64,000 nucleotides of DNA from Nautilus pompilius. Lineage: Eukaryota > Mollusca > Cephalopoda > Nautilida > Nautilidae. The DNA lies in assembly GCA_018389105.1 (NCBI GenBank), contig JACATO010000923.1:1240001-1304000 (forward strand), given 5' to 3'. Positions 51,301 to 61,072 of this stretch are shown in pieces (the stretch's first letter is position 1; the number at the start of each line of letters is the position of its first letter). The notes under the pieces are model-generated. The model ran no database searches. It saw only the letters and a program-made list of their open reading frames with translations, and had not been told where the DNA came from. The position numbers were made by a program, and so were the translations under genes.

Positions 51301-54300
51301 AAATGACTTGGCCAATTTTATCAGCTCACATCTGAAGTCCTCCAATGATAACAAAGAAAGATGGAGATTTGATAAAGATGTTTGAGGAACTATCCCTAAC
51401 CCTAACCCCCAGTGCCAACCACCAGAGCAAGATGAACAAGTCAACATCGTAGAAGAAATCCAAACAAATGAGCCACAGTCAGGGCCTCCCTTTAATCCAA
51501 GTCATGAGCACTCAGTGGATTGTGGACATTTCGCACAAGCAACAAATTCAGTTCTGAACAGTTTATCCAAGCAGTGTATCCAAATTGAAAAATATTGCAC
51601 ACTTTTAATAAGAGGAAGTCTGAAAGTGTCATGAGATTGGCTCAATTGTTATGTCCTTGAGAAAGCTTAATGACACACCAGCTGGTTAGATGCTGACTGA
51701 GTGGATGTAAATCAATAGCCGAAGCTGCTGATGACAGGAAACAAAAAAATTTTTGCCACAAAATCAAAACTTGCAAGAAAAGAAGGGTACCATTCACATA
51801 GAAGTGAAAAACATACCGTTAATGAAAGGTTGGGAAGACAGTTGTCAAGGAATTTGAGAAAGCTGCATGACAGGAAGCTAGTTTCTGGAGACAAGTTCTA
51901 TTTTGGATCATCAACATCATTTTGATGACAATGATGACTATTTTTCGGTATTTCAAGGATATTTTTGATATGTTGGCAATGTGAAGGTGGCACAATTTGA
52001 TTTGATTTTAATGGAACTGGTGAGACTACTCACTCAAGCACAAAGTATCTCAGCGCTAAGGTACAAAATGAAATTATAAATGTATTGTGTACTGCCAAAA
52101 AGAGTAGCTTGATTAGAAGAGATAGGCGATGTACTATTCTTTTCGGTAATTGTTAACACTACTAACGACATTACATGAACAGACCAAATGTCAGTTGTTA
52201 TTTGGTGGATGCATTTGGAAAAGGTAGTCCGTCTTGGTGAGGCCAAGGTTATGACAGTGGAGTGGAGTACAAAACTATTCAGAGGTTGTTTAAATAATTG
52301 TTCAGTTCTTTATGTTTATGGCATATCACATAACATGAACCTTGCCATGCGGGTTGCATTGGAGGCAAATATTTGTATTCTTTGGCTCAAGTTTAAGGAA
52401 ATGGACAAAACTGGCATTCAGTACTGAGCATGCAAGAAGTTTGGAGTTGAAAAGAATTGTGCAAAACACAATGGCCATCCAGAATTGAGGCAGTCAGGTC
52501 AGTAGGAGTGACTGCTGTTAGTGATAAACAAGGCTTCATCCAAAGTACAGTTAACCCATGCAGATTTGTGTGGTGCAGCGTGAACTTCCATATATTTAGG
52601 ATTCTTAGAAGTCGTAGTTCTAACAGTGCAGGTCATGATGGAAGTTGGAAAATTCCTCCAACAATGATGAGTGCAGCAGATGGAGTGATTCTTTAATGAA
52701 CTGGCTTTGAATGAATGACTTTCCAATCCAAAAGCAATTAAAATTCATATATTTGATACAGTTATGGATATGGCATATTTTGAGGGTTGCTTGCCTATAC
52801 TCCAAAAAGCTATGTAGAATGACTATCGATGAATTGGTCAAAGTCTCAATCAGTGCAATGGAAATTTATCAATTACAATTTTGTTCCAGAGGTGTGGCCA
52901 TTCAGAGGAGAGTTTTTGAAAGATTTAAAATAGAAGCACATGAATCCTGACTTATTTCAGTAGCTGTTTGAGAAGCTATCATCGCGCATGCCTAAACTCA
53001 CTGCATTGTATGTGCTTTTTGTGACTGCTCATAAAAATTTCAACAGCTGAACATCTTTATCAGTCCTTAAGATAATCAAAATCTATGTTTATCCATGGCA
53101 CAATATCATCTAGACAAGTTGCCTATACTGGTAATTGTGAATTGCTAAGCAAAGCAATTTGATAAAGGCAACATAACTGACAAGTTTGCAAACATACAAA
53201 CAAGAACATTGAGATTTTGCATTTTAAATGCATTCCTAATGTTTGATATACAGTAGAACCTCTTTATCCGGAATGGTAAAGACCAAGTGTGTTCTGAATA
53301 AAATATATTTCCTATTAATATCACATAGGTTGTGTTATGAAACAATTAATCTTTCCAGTTTTGATTAATAAACACAGGTATTATACACTTTATGTACATG
53401 TACTGTATATTAGAAACAAATCAAATAAATATATTGTACTGAGTAATAAAAGCATTGTAATGTGTGTATTATAGGCATTAATTGTTAACAGTAATTCCAT
53501 TTTTTTTGGATGCTTAGCAGATTTTTTTTTTGGCCTCAACTCTTTTGCTACTCCTGGTCTTTCTGCTGCTACTATCACTGTCACAATCACCAGCACTTGT
53601 AACAGTGGTAGAAGAACCCATTGGGTTGGCCATTACTGAAAAATAATTTTTAAAATAATGTGCTGCTTGGCTCACATGTTGTTTGTGAACAATCAGGATG
53701 CATTTACTACCATCTGCAGCAGGAAAGGCTGGGGCTGGCTCAAGAATAAAACCTGTGATCAAGGAAAAACTGCACCAATCAATAAAATGTCACCAACACA
53801 TGCTTATTTCATTTCCACTTACCCAGTCCTGCTCCATCCAACGTTCATCATGCAAATAAGACAGTTGGAACCAAATGATAGAGATGGCAAATGACAAGGA
53901 ATTTGGTGCAGAAAACTGAATGAACCAAGCATGTGTTGGTGGCATTTCATTGATTGGTGCAGTTTTTACTCTGACACCAGAACTATTGTAGCAATTCTGA
54001 ATAATGGATGATTTTTTGATAATCAATCACAGGTGAGATGCCATGATTTTTCCGCTTAACAAGTGTTTCATTTATTTTGGTTTCCAGATAAAAGAGGTTG
54101 TACATGTGTTTGGATAAATAAATACTAATTTATATAAAATTTTTTTCTTAAACTTCTGTAACTTTATAGATGAAAATTTGACCACAAACTGTGCATGTTG
54201 GATGATGTAGCTGTTTTTCTGTTGTTGTATATTAGTACTGCACCAATTTTTTAAAGAATTATTTTGCTTCTAATTTTTCTACTTTCTTTACTAATTTTAT

Positions 54301-54475
54301 GGAGGTTTTCTTCAACATTATCTTTATTTATTGAGAGTATATCATACATACCACTTAAGCTATTTGTTTTATTTTCAGATTATTGTTAACAGAGAAGGTT
54401 GGTGGTGTGTGCCGAGATGAATCAGTTGAAGGACTTCGATTTTACCCAAATCTTTTTATAATCAACACTAGTTAA
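33305..54475 (+). CDS. VPS36: Vacuolar protein sorting-associated protein 36 (ESCRT-II subunit), 13 coding exons
   Basis: Complete gene, 383 aa, close to the human length (386). Exons: 33305-33400, 34658-34726, 35311-35381, 35635-35749, 36246-36326, 39662-39778, 41769-41846, 42676-42810, 43149-43214, 46648-46712, 47469-47553, 47912-47988, 54379-54475. All splice sites are GT-AG and all phases agree without a stop. VPS36 joins SNF8 and VPS25 in ESCRT-II, which binds ubiquitinated cargo and phosphoinositides on endosomes and recruits ESCRT-III. Exons 1-5 encode the N-terminal GLUE domain ([38 protein letters not shown]). Exons 6-13 encode the helical linker and the EAP30-type winged-helix region ([73 protein letters not shown]). 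Intron 12 is the largest (6.4 kb) and full of dead transposons. No defect is seen. Confidence 0.97.
33735..34195. repeat. 56-bp minisatellite in VPS36 intron 1, eight copies
   Basis: GGTGACGGCCTACCAGAGA recurs at 33735, 33791, 33847, 33903, 33959, 34015 and 34071, with a GGTGACAGCC version at 34127 and a truncated copy at 34183. The spacing is exactly 56 bp. Copies differ at few positions (GAGGGG/GAAGGG and GACGG/GACAG). Each contains the palindromic core CTGCTGCAGCAG. Perfect spacing indicates recent expansion. Confidence 0.95.
36327..39661. other. VPS36 intron 5
   Basis: 3.3-kb intron holding a decayed Tc1-like transposase (listed separately) and a TA dinucleotide run at about 39354-39383. 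Between 38300 and 39300 I recognise nothing further. Confidence 0.5.
37100..38110 (+). pseudogene. Tc1-like transposase relic in VPS36 intron 5
   Basis: A short plus-strand block near 37717-37760 reads [18 protein letters not shown], matching the region around the second catalytic residue of Tc1-type transposases (family: FSDESRF.L...D.R). Further weak similarity follows at 37840-37960 (HHDLVCH, then a [11 protein letters not shown]-like segment). Stops and frameshifts abound. Termini were not identified, so the outer limits are approximate. This is a different lineage from the Tc1 element in intron 9. Confidence 0.5.
43325..44798 (-). mobile_element. Tc1-like transposon in VPS36 intron 9, inactive
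   Basis: About 1.47 kb with imperfect inverted ends: left near 43331-43362 (AAGTCTGAGACCACTCTTGGCA), right near 44765-44797 (TGCCAAGGTTGGCTTTAGAC). These are of the common GTGGTCTCAGACTT Tc1 type. The minus strand encodes a broken transposase: [14 protein letters not shown]-like and [20 protein letters not shown] near 43930-44060, a [18 protein letters not shown] block near 43790-43850, then a shifted frame to about 43563. At least two frame changes and several stops are present. The first catalytic Asp is replaced (WTNES where the family has WTDES). Confidence 0.83.
44799..46028 (+). mobile_element. IS630/mariner-like transposon relic in VPS36 intron 9
   Basis: About 1.23 kb, bounded by CAGGGTGTTTCATAATTAAT on the left and, on the opposite strand at the right, CAGGATGTTTCAAAATAAAC. 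The plus strand carries transposase remains: a VMVW-like block near 45466-45480, [20 protein letters not shown] near 45598-45655 (the QDGA..H second-Asp motif is intact), and [19 protein letters not shown] near 45697-45755, where the usual LDFF aspartate is replaced by Ala. Stops and frame changes elsewhere show it is dead. It begins immediately after the Tc1-like element, leaving no visible gap. Confidence 0.78.
48290..50306 (-). pseudogene. hAT-type transposase relic (ZMYM1/DUF4371-like), VPS36 intron 12
   Basis: The minus strand reads an interrupted hAT transposase. In order from 50306: VFAMA preceded by a long degenerate stretch; an [14 protein letters not shown] block near 49700; FCKEIIREK near 49650; [20 protein letters not shown] near 49450-49520; and [16 protein letters not shown] near 49310-49360, the conserved H-C-A-H motif. 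A TRW-like segment with a broken frame follows near 49080-49110. Many stops are present. No termini were identified, so the limits are approximate. Confidence 0.6.
52150..52500 (+). pseudogene. Second hAT-type transposase fragment, VPS36 intron 12
   Basis: The plus strand encodes [20 protein letters not shown] near 52286-52350 (family: H.AHNLNLA) and, in a nearby frame, [16 protein letters not shown] near 52460-52505 (family: TRW.SR..AVR). The order and spacing fit the middle of a ZMYM1-like hAT protein. It is opposite in strand to the larger relic at 48290-50306, so the two are separate insertions or an inverted fragment. Confidence 0.5.
53251..54106. mobile_element. Tigger-like MITE with internal 41-bp inverted repeat, VPS36 intron 12
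   Basis: The left end after TA is CAGTAGAACCTCTTTATCCG, a textbook pogo/Tigger terminus. A diverged copy in inverted orientation lies at about 54082-54106 (ATAAAAGAGGTTGTACATG). Inside, 53765-53805 and 53927-53967 form an inverted repeat of 41 bp with two mismatches and a 121-bp loop. No transposase is visible. The right boundary is approximate. Confidence 0.62.
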
Positions 54476-57299
54476 TATTAATAGCTATATAAAATCTAAG
54501 TCAAGGCGGCATGTCTCTCTGTATAGTGTTGTAGAAATCTTGGTAACTTTGTTCAGCCATAGATTGAAGGTGAATGTTAAATGTATTATATCAGACATGG
54601 TATTAATCAAATGAATCTATAAAAAAATTTACCATACCATAATTAATATATATTCATTGCACACTCTTATTTTAGCAACATATGTCTGATTGTCACATTT
54701 TCAAGCAATAATTGTCAGTCAAAATTAAAACTGAAAAAAACATGTAAAGCATATGATTGTGACCTTTATGTTCATAGAAACAGGAAACAAAAAAATTATA
54801 TTACATTATTTGTTTAAGCAAAATTACTTTTTTTTATTCCTATCTGTTCAACTTTGTAGTTAACCATTTTAAACTTTTCTTTAAGCAGCAGTTATTTAAA
54901 CCTTAATTTTCAATTTGTTTAATAATATATTTTTTGTACTTTTAAATTTTGTTTATTCCAACTATTTGAGTTATTAGGCTAATGAAGCTGATGTGTCTGC
55001 ATTATACTTCAGCATGCACAGGAAGGTAAGAGCTGAATGCTAAGAGTAAATACAAAAAAACTAGTGTGGGATAAGTTTGTGTGTATCTTTTTTTGAAAAA
55101 AATGTTTCTACAAAGGAGCCAATATCTGTTGTTTAAATGGGTTTATTATTTGTGTATTGCCATTAGAAACTACTTTTTATAAAATTTACAAAATAATACT
55201 CACAGTGCCCTGAAAAAGTTGAAAGTTAAGACTTGCTACTTTGCATTTAACAAATTTTCTTGTGATATGGTCAAGTCTTGCACTTGAAAAACAGCATCTG
55301 AAGTGGTTTTGCAAAGTTACAATAACAAGCTGTGGATTTTGTAAATGCTGCTTCCTATCTTGTGTTTGGTATACATTTATCTCTCTGACATTTTTCAAAC
55401 TAAAGTTAAGCAGCTGGTGGATCTGTAGTTTCATATTTAAACCTCAGAAAATCTTTATGACTAAAATTCACAAATTTATCTTATGAAAATATCTGTGAAA
55501 AAATTACTTTAACAAATATTAACTGTTTCAATGGTTAAAAAGAAAATAGCATTTTCATGGTTGTGCAGATTTCATTCTACCTATACAAAAGAGAAGTTTT
55601 GGTGAAATATTACATTTTATATATAATCTTACATAATAAACTATATTCAATACTGGTAAAACAAATGTACTAAAATAACTTTAGCAATCTCCTAGCTCTT
55701 GATATCCTACTGCCAATTTGTTTACAAAGACTCAGAATTGCATCTTTTCTGTTAATATGATGTAAAAAAGCAATTTTAGGTGGAGTATCAGTATGTTTAT
55801 CAAATTTTTAAAAGGTATGTTAGATGTTTACAAGTAAGGAAGTTGAATTTTTTACTTTAATATTAACACTGATCTTGGTAAGATACAAATTTTGTTGCAA
55901 GTTTTCTTTATAAGATAACTAAAGTTTAATATAGAAATGTTATTACTGAATTTATGTAATGGAATATTATAAATTAAACTCTATAAATAATATGCATACT
56001 GATACTTTTGTAGGAATTACAAAATCATCTAAGTTATGGAAATTTTATTTAGAAAGGCAGACCTGCACAGATTGCTCCATTAGTTGATGTGATTTGTAAG
56101 TATAAACAAAATTAACATTTGGAATTTCTTAATTGTATCAGAATAATAATTTCTTTAAAAAGAGATCATTTAAATTGTACATCAGTAAAGTAAATTGATA
56201 CTCTGCATTAAAAAATTAATCTCAGAAATCATCAAAATATATGGTACATTACATCTATATCATCTTGTATACTTTCATCATTTTTTAGTAAATGAAATTA
56301 TTAGTCTTCACATTGTAACCCAATAAGTTTGAGTATAAAGATTACACTATGTACAGATTATCCATGTCAAATCCCTGTCCTGATATTAGGGGGCTTAAGG
56401 TCACCTTATAGCAGTGCACTTGAAGAGGGAAGGTGTTAGTTTTGGTGACAAAACAATTCACTTAGGTCATGTTGCAAGCTAGTCAAGAATTACCTACTGA
56501 ACTTCTGCATATGTATCTGGAAAAAGAACTCTTCTTTTTCTAAATGTGGAAGAAATTCGCACATGAACTGGTGGAGAAGAGAGAGAAGAAAATGATGCCG
56601 GTTGGGGAAGGTGGGTCATTCCTAACCTGGATTCAAATTCAGAGATTCATCCATGGTAATTTAACTTCTTATTTTCATTGAAGATTTTTCATTTTTGCAC
56701 ATATTTAGTTTTGAACATTTTTTTATTTTGAAGAAATCATTAATTGATGGGTTTTTTACATTGAATTATTTATGCATACAAGAACTGTCAGTGCACAAAA
56801 AATGCATACCAGGAAACCAAGGGAGATAACTTTCAGAACAAAAAAGGTCAAAAGTCATTTTTACTGATGTTGTCACTTCAGTTTTCTGATTGACTATGTT
56901 TTCTTTCCTTCTTTCCTACTGAAGATTGACTTGTCAATAATTTTCCATGTAAATGAATGCAAATAAATTTTACTGTTTTTACCACTGTTAAAATACCAAT
57001 AAAATGGAAAATTTTAAATAAATAAAGCTGGTTCATCAGATTCGAGTGATAGGGAAATTGTGGTTCATGCCACTTTAAAGTTTTTTTTGATTCTGATAAT
57101 GCAGCTGATAAAATTATGATAGTTTATTAATTCAAGAGCAGATATAGATAGATAGTTTTTTTTGCTTTAAATTTTTCATTAGATCCAACTTTAATTTCTA
57201 ACAAAAGTGCATTCATTACAGTAGTTCTATAATGCTATAAATTAAAATGTCCAACTGTTTTTCAAATAGTTTTAAAAGAAAAGGGATAATTTTTATTTG
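54476..57299. other. VPS36 3' flank and intergenic DNA
   Basis: AT-rich sequence that presumably includes the VPS36 3' UTR. Several AATAAA-like words occur (for example near 55636 and 56963) but none can be chosen from sequence alone. I recognise no coding exon. Confidence 0.45.
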
Positions 57300-57330
57300 T
57301 TGCTGTTGAGCAACCCAGTCCAGAACTTTT

Positions 57331-57690
57331 CTAGTTTTGTGTGGCTCCCGGTTGGGAGATTTCTGGGAGGTCACTGTAGGTCTTCCACTTCTCCCAAGTT
57401 GCAACTGCTAGCTTGGGGTCTCTTGCAATTATGTTGAACGAGGAGTCTTCCATTGGGAAGCGGTGGATGTGTGGGCACTCCCGCATCACATGTTCTGTCG
57501 TCTCGTCCCCCATCCCACATTTACGACAGATGTATCCACTGCTCGGTTGATCGTGTGGAGCCAATATTTCAACTCTGGATGGTGGCCACTGTGCAGCTGG
57601 CCCAGGCTGACCTGGTCTGATCTGTTGAGGCCCTTTTCTTCCTTTCTGTTTACCTTCTCCCCTCTCCATAGAATTGGCGGATTCTGGCAT
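57331..57690 (-). pseudogene. C-terminal zinc knuckle of the retrotransposon
   Basis: The frame contains YICRKCGMGDETTEHVMREC near 57470-57532, the C-x2-C-x7-H-x4-C type knuckle that closes many jockey-superfamily ORF2 proteins downstream of RNase H. It is followed by CPHIHRF, then a diverging tail. It lies in a different frame from the RNase H end, so a frameshift near 57690-57650 separates them. Confidence 0.7.
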
Positions 57691-58100
57691 GGGTGATTTG
57701 TCGACTGCGGGTAGCTCTGTGAATCGCCGCCTTCACTGAATTGTAGTGCCACAAGGCCGTTGTCTGCTCTGCTGAAGTTCCTTTGGCCTTTGAGTCAGCC
57801 ATCTCGTTGCCTACTATCCCACAGTGGGATGGGCACCAGATGAAGGTGAGCTGGCATGCCCTTTCATTGAGTGTGTGGAGAATCTCCTGGATCTCCTTTT
57901 CATCAACGTTGTTGGTTGGTTGCGAGGGTGCAGACTTCTTAACCGGAGCAAGACCGACTTGTTGTCCGACACAATGTGCGCCTTGCAAATCTCTGCGTTG
58001 TCAGCGAGTATCTGCAACACTTTCTTCACTGCCTTCTGCTCCACTTGGAAGGAGGAGCACCATGTACCCGCAGGGAGGGTGTGCGTTTGGTGGATTGTTA
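57640..58100 (-). pseudogene. RNase H domain of the retrotransposon
   Basis: Two overlapping frames carry it. The 58044 frame has a QKAVKKVLQILAD helix and AHIVSDNKSVLLRL with the D-N-K/S motif of RNase H. The 57988 frame has LTFIWCPSHCGIVGNEMADS, matching the W-P-H-G-GNE-AD motif with the last catalytic Asp. A frame change separates them near 57930. In intact elements this domain removes RNA from the cDNA hybrid. Confidence 0.8.
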
Positions 58101-58496
58101 GATCACTTGGATGGCCAGTAGTGACAATGACGCCGTTGCTGCATTTTGTGTTTCAGTGTAGATAGTGGTATTGTAGTTCCAGTCTTTTTCGAACTGTTGT
58201 GATGCCTCTTATCTGCATTTGGGTCTCCCGATTTGGAGCTGTTGATTTCAAATTCGGGTGAATCGATGTTGAGCCATGGTGGTAGGAGGTGCGGGAATGG
58301 TTCTGGTTGGGCGCTTCTGAATATCGACCGCCAGGTATTCGTGGCCTTTTCCCGCCAGCTCGATTTCTTTGTTCGCTGCCGCACTGCCGTGGTAGCTGTT
58401 TGGTAGTGGGGGTTGGTGTCGTCAACTCAGAGGGACTTCTCTAAGGCAATTGTGCTAAGCTGGGTGGAACGGGTACCAATGGGTGGGAGGTTGGCC

Positions 58497-59111
58497 TCAG
58501 CCAGTATAGCTTCTGACGGCTTGGTCCATACTTGGCCCATTATTGCCCTTCCACGCCTCCAATTTCTCTGCTGAATTTGAGGCCCAGGGCATCCAGGAGG
58601 AAGTTTCGTAGTCTACCAGAGAGCAGCCTGTTGCGATGTATGTGGAGTGGAGGGTGTCTCTGTCATAGCCCCAGTTAGTGGAAGTGAGGCGTCTCAGGGC
58701 TCCTGCCTGTCTTCTGATTTTGGTCCCAACCAGCACTGCGTGGGTGGCGAAGGTGAGTTGCCAGTCATACGTTACCCCCAGAAATTTGGGGTTGGTGTTA
58801 TAGCAAATTGATTGACCATTTAGCCCAAGGTTCAGTCTCCACTTTGCCTCATGCGAGTTGCTAGTGACATAGTTTCTGCTGTTCTCAGAGATGATCCTGG
58901 CAGAATTATCTTTTTGTGCTGTTGTGAGGCTCCGAAAAATCTTCCACATCTCGCGGCTGCCTTTTGAGGAAAGAATCTTTTGTTGCCAGATTTCCGTTTT
59001 TCTCTCTTTGACTAGTTGTTTTACTTTTTTGTCTTTTTGCTGAAACTCTTTTGACTGGGTGCCTTTAGTGTGGTGGATCTCATCCCTCCTCCTCCTCCCT
59101 ATTAATTTCAC
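58497..59111 (-). pseudogene. Retrotransposon RT region with the catalytic core deleted in frame
   Basis: A 204-codon open frame. Residues 1-89 resemble the basic linker between endonuclease and reverse transcriptase (KQLVKERKTEIWQQK, SREMWKIFRSL). From about residue 90 the sequence becomes WRLNLGLNGQSI...PKFLGVTYDWQLTFATHA, which belongs after the RT palm in complete elements, followed by a thumb/connection-like segment (RRLTSTNWGYDRDTL). The whole fingers-palm core with its YxDD box is absent, yet the frame stays open across the junction near 58844. Confidence 0.72.
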
Positions 59112-59299
59112 CTATTTTCCAGCATTTGCCAGTCATTCCAACGACCTTAAGCCCCACGTGCTTACGCACCGCCTCCAGAATGAGTTCGCACAATCTTTTA
59201 TATTCGTCAGTCAGTTTATTATCGGGGTTGCTGGTTTGTTGTTGCAGGTTGGACTCAACTTCTGCGGAGAAGGCAACCAAGTTGCCTTTCTTCTAGTCC

Positions 59300-60087
59300 C
59301 ACACTAGCCTCTTTTTACCTTTGAGTGTTTCTGCCGGCAGGTGAATAGTGATGAAAATTGGCTTGTGGTTGGATGACAGCGTCTCTTTCATCTCCCATGC
59401 ATACCTCGAGCATCAATTCGTGTACAATAGTGACGTCTGGCGCCGAGCAGTTCCCAGTTGCCGGGTCCTGTCATGTTGAACTGCCATCATTTAGAAAACC
59501 TCCATTCGTGTCCATTACCGTTTTAGCAAACTGTTGCCCTCTGTTGTTCGGGTGGGCTACAACGTCCCAGATGGAGTCGTGCGCATTGAAGTCCACACAG
59601 GATTCCATTTGGACTCAGGTCTGGTGTGAGTTCAGCCTCTTCATACCCTCTTCGTTGTAGATAGGGTGAGTTTTCTGGTGGCAGGTACCAATTACTTTTA
59701 GCGAATCTTGATATGGTATTGGTATTTCAATCCTCTCCAGGCTGTTGTCATCGGTGGGGGGGGGGGGTTGGAAGAATTTTGTAAGGGAGGGTTTCAAATG
59801 TAGATGATAAGGCCACTGCCCCTAGCTTCCCCTTGAACTGGTCTGTCTCGCTTTATCGCTGAGTACTTCTTCATGTCCGGTGTTCTATCTCTGGGAATTA
59901 GCTTTGTTTCCTGGATACATGCCAGGTCAAGTTTGTTAGCCTCCATTAGATCTTCCAGTAGTGGTAGTTCCCTGTAGATCCCATTCGTGTTCCATTGCAG
60001 GATGTGGATCTGCGGTTGGACTGCGCCACGTGAAGAGGCGTCTAGTTTAGGCGTCGTCGCCGATGTGGTTATTTCTGCGGCTCTCAT
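59300..60087 (-). pseudogene. APE-type endonuclease domain of the retrotransposon
   Basis: The frame from 60087 contains IHILQWNTNGIYRELPLLED, LDLACIQETKL and a GSGLIIYI end: the N-terminal motifs of the exonuclease-endonuclease-phosphatase fold used by non-LTR elements to nick target DNA (N and E of the active site are visible). The next part is shifted: 59797-59615 carries LERIEIPIPY and a TCHQKTHPIYN segment. Another frame near 59400-59600 has remains of the GDFNAH...W and SAPDVT..H motifs. A poly-C/G run at 59757-59768 sits near the first frame change. Confidence 0.75.
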
Positions 60088-60149
60088 GCTTTTACATTTT
60101 TTGCATTGTCAGCCGTCCTTTCTCACCTGCACTGGTGCCTGTAGCTGTG

Positions 60150-60730
60150 TGACTATAGTGCGAGTTGCTCTTGCAGGTGGGGCAGACAAGTCTTCTTGCT
60201 TCCCTCCGAACCCGACCACTACATTCAGCACAGGTCGCACCGGGTAGTTCTGGGTGGTGAGTGGTCTCGTCACTGTTTTCGCTTGTCGCTGGATCTGCAG
60301 GTGGAGTAGTTTCGGTTGTTGTAGTGTTTTCACTTTAGTTGTTGGTTCTGCAACAGTTCCAAAGACGGGAACCGTCCCTTACTTTCTCCCTTTCCCTCCG
60401 TCTCAACTGGGTGCATATCAGATGTGGGGCTCGGCAACTGTTACAGACAGTTCTGTGTTGGTTTCTTCAGAAACACCTCCTGCATGCAGCACAGGTTGCT
60501 CCATCAGCTTCATTTGGTCCAGCAGTTGAAAGTGGGGATGCGGCTTGAGGCGATGTTGTCATGTCAGTCCGGGTGGTAGCGCAGCAGATACAGATGCGGG
60601 AGCCAGCCTTCACTTATCTTTCTCTCCTGGTAAGGCGGGTGCAGGTAAGATGCCTGGGGGTCAGGCAGTTGCTACAAATTGCTCTGTTGTGGTTTCTTCT
60701 GATGATCTTCTGGCATCTCGTGCATACTGG
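60150..60730 (-). pseudogene. Three related cysteine-rich (zinc-finger-like) modules of the retrotransposon
   Basis: Three segments share the pattern C-x2-C, a basic stretch of about 13 residues, C-x2-C and then a nearby His. Module 1, about 60724-60650, begins CTRCQKIIRRN and continues ICSNCLTPRHLTC. Module 2, about 60505-60410, begins CAACRRC, has an internal stop, and continues VCNSCRAPHLIC. Module 3, about 60235-60160, begins CAECSGRVRRE and continues VCPTCKSNSHYSH. Lower-complexity linkers with frame changes separate them. They look like duplicated treble-clef or ribbon-type fingers that may bind nucleic acid in ORF1; function is inferred. Confidence 0.6.
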
Positions 60731-60748
60731 TGTTTCTTCGTTTCACGG

Positions 60749-61072
60749 TCAGCAGATCGGACATATATAGGAGGAGTTCTTTTGCTTCTCTGTTTCGGAC
60801 ATTGACAGTTGGCTGCATTGCTGGTGGGACTTGGAGCCACATATGGTGCATGTGATTCCTTTCTCGGAAGTTGGTGTCCCACAGATGTTGCAGAACGGCC
60901 TTGATCCTGGGTTCGCTTCTACATCACCAGCCCTCAGCAGAAGGATCCGAAGGGTGCAGGCCAGGGCCCCTCGGTTGTGGAAGACGGCCCTAATTGTTGG
61001 TTGCCTGAGACGTCGGGTCTTGACGTCCCAGGTTGATGGAAAAATTCTGGACTGGATTGTGACTGAGAACAC
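60749..61072 (-). pseudogene. Retrotransposon ORF1 start: 2A-like motif and PHD finger
   Basis: A 107-codon open frame. A hydrophobic, Arg-containing stretch (LACTLRILLLRAG) leads into DVEANPGS at 60902-60925, which resembles the D-V/I-E-x-N-P-G-P signature of 2A ribosome-skipping peptides but has Ser where the final Pro is required. 2A-like sequences at the N-terminus are known in non-LTR elements of trypanosomes and several marine invertebrates. Directly after it comes a PHD-type zinc finger (60890 down to 60752) with spacing C-x2-C, C-x2-C, x4-H-x2-C and a final C-x2-C (CPIC). The frame then meets TGA, with a second TGA two codons on. Confidence 0.75.

Noticed and set aside
51394-51410. 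CCCTAACCCTAACCCCC, an interstitial telomere-like stretch
   Set aside because: Only about two and a half units, easily explained by chance; no array or breakpoint signature around it.
53514-53762. Minus-strand Ser/Lys-rich open frame of 82 codons
   Set aside because: It falls within the Tigger-like MITE, has no domain I recognise and no supporting splice sites.
57783-58165. Two plus-strand open frames of 112-113 codons
   Set aside because: They are antisense shadows of the RNase H region of the minus-strand retrotransposon.
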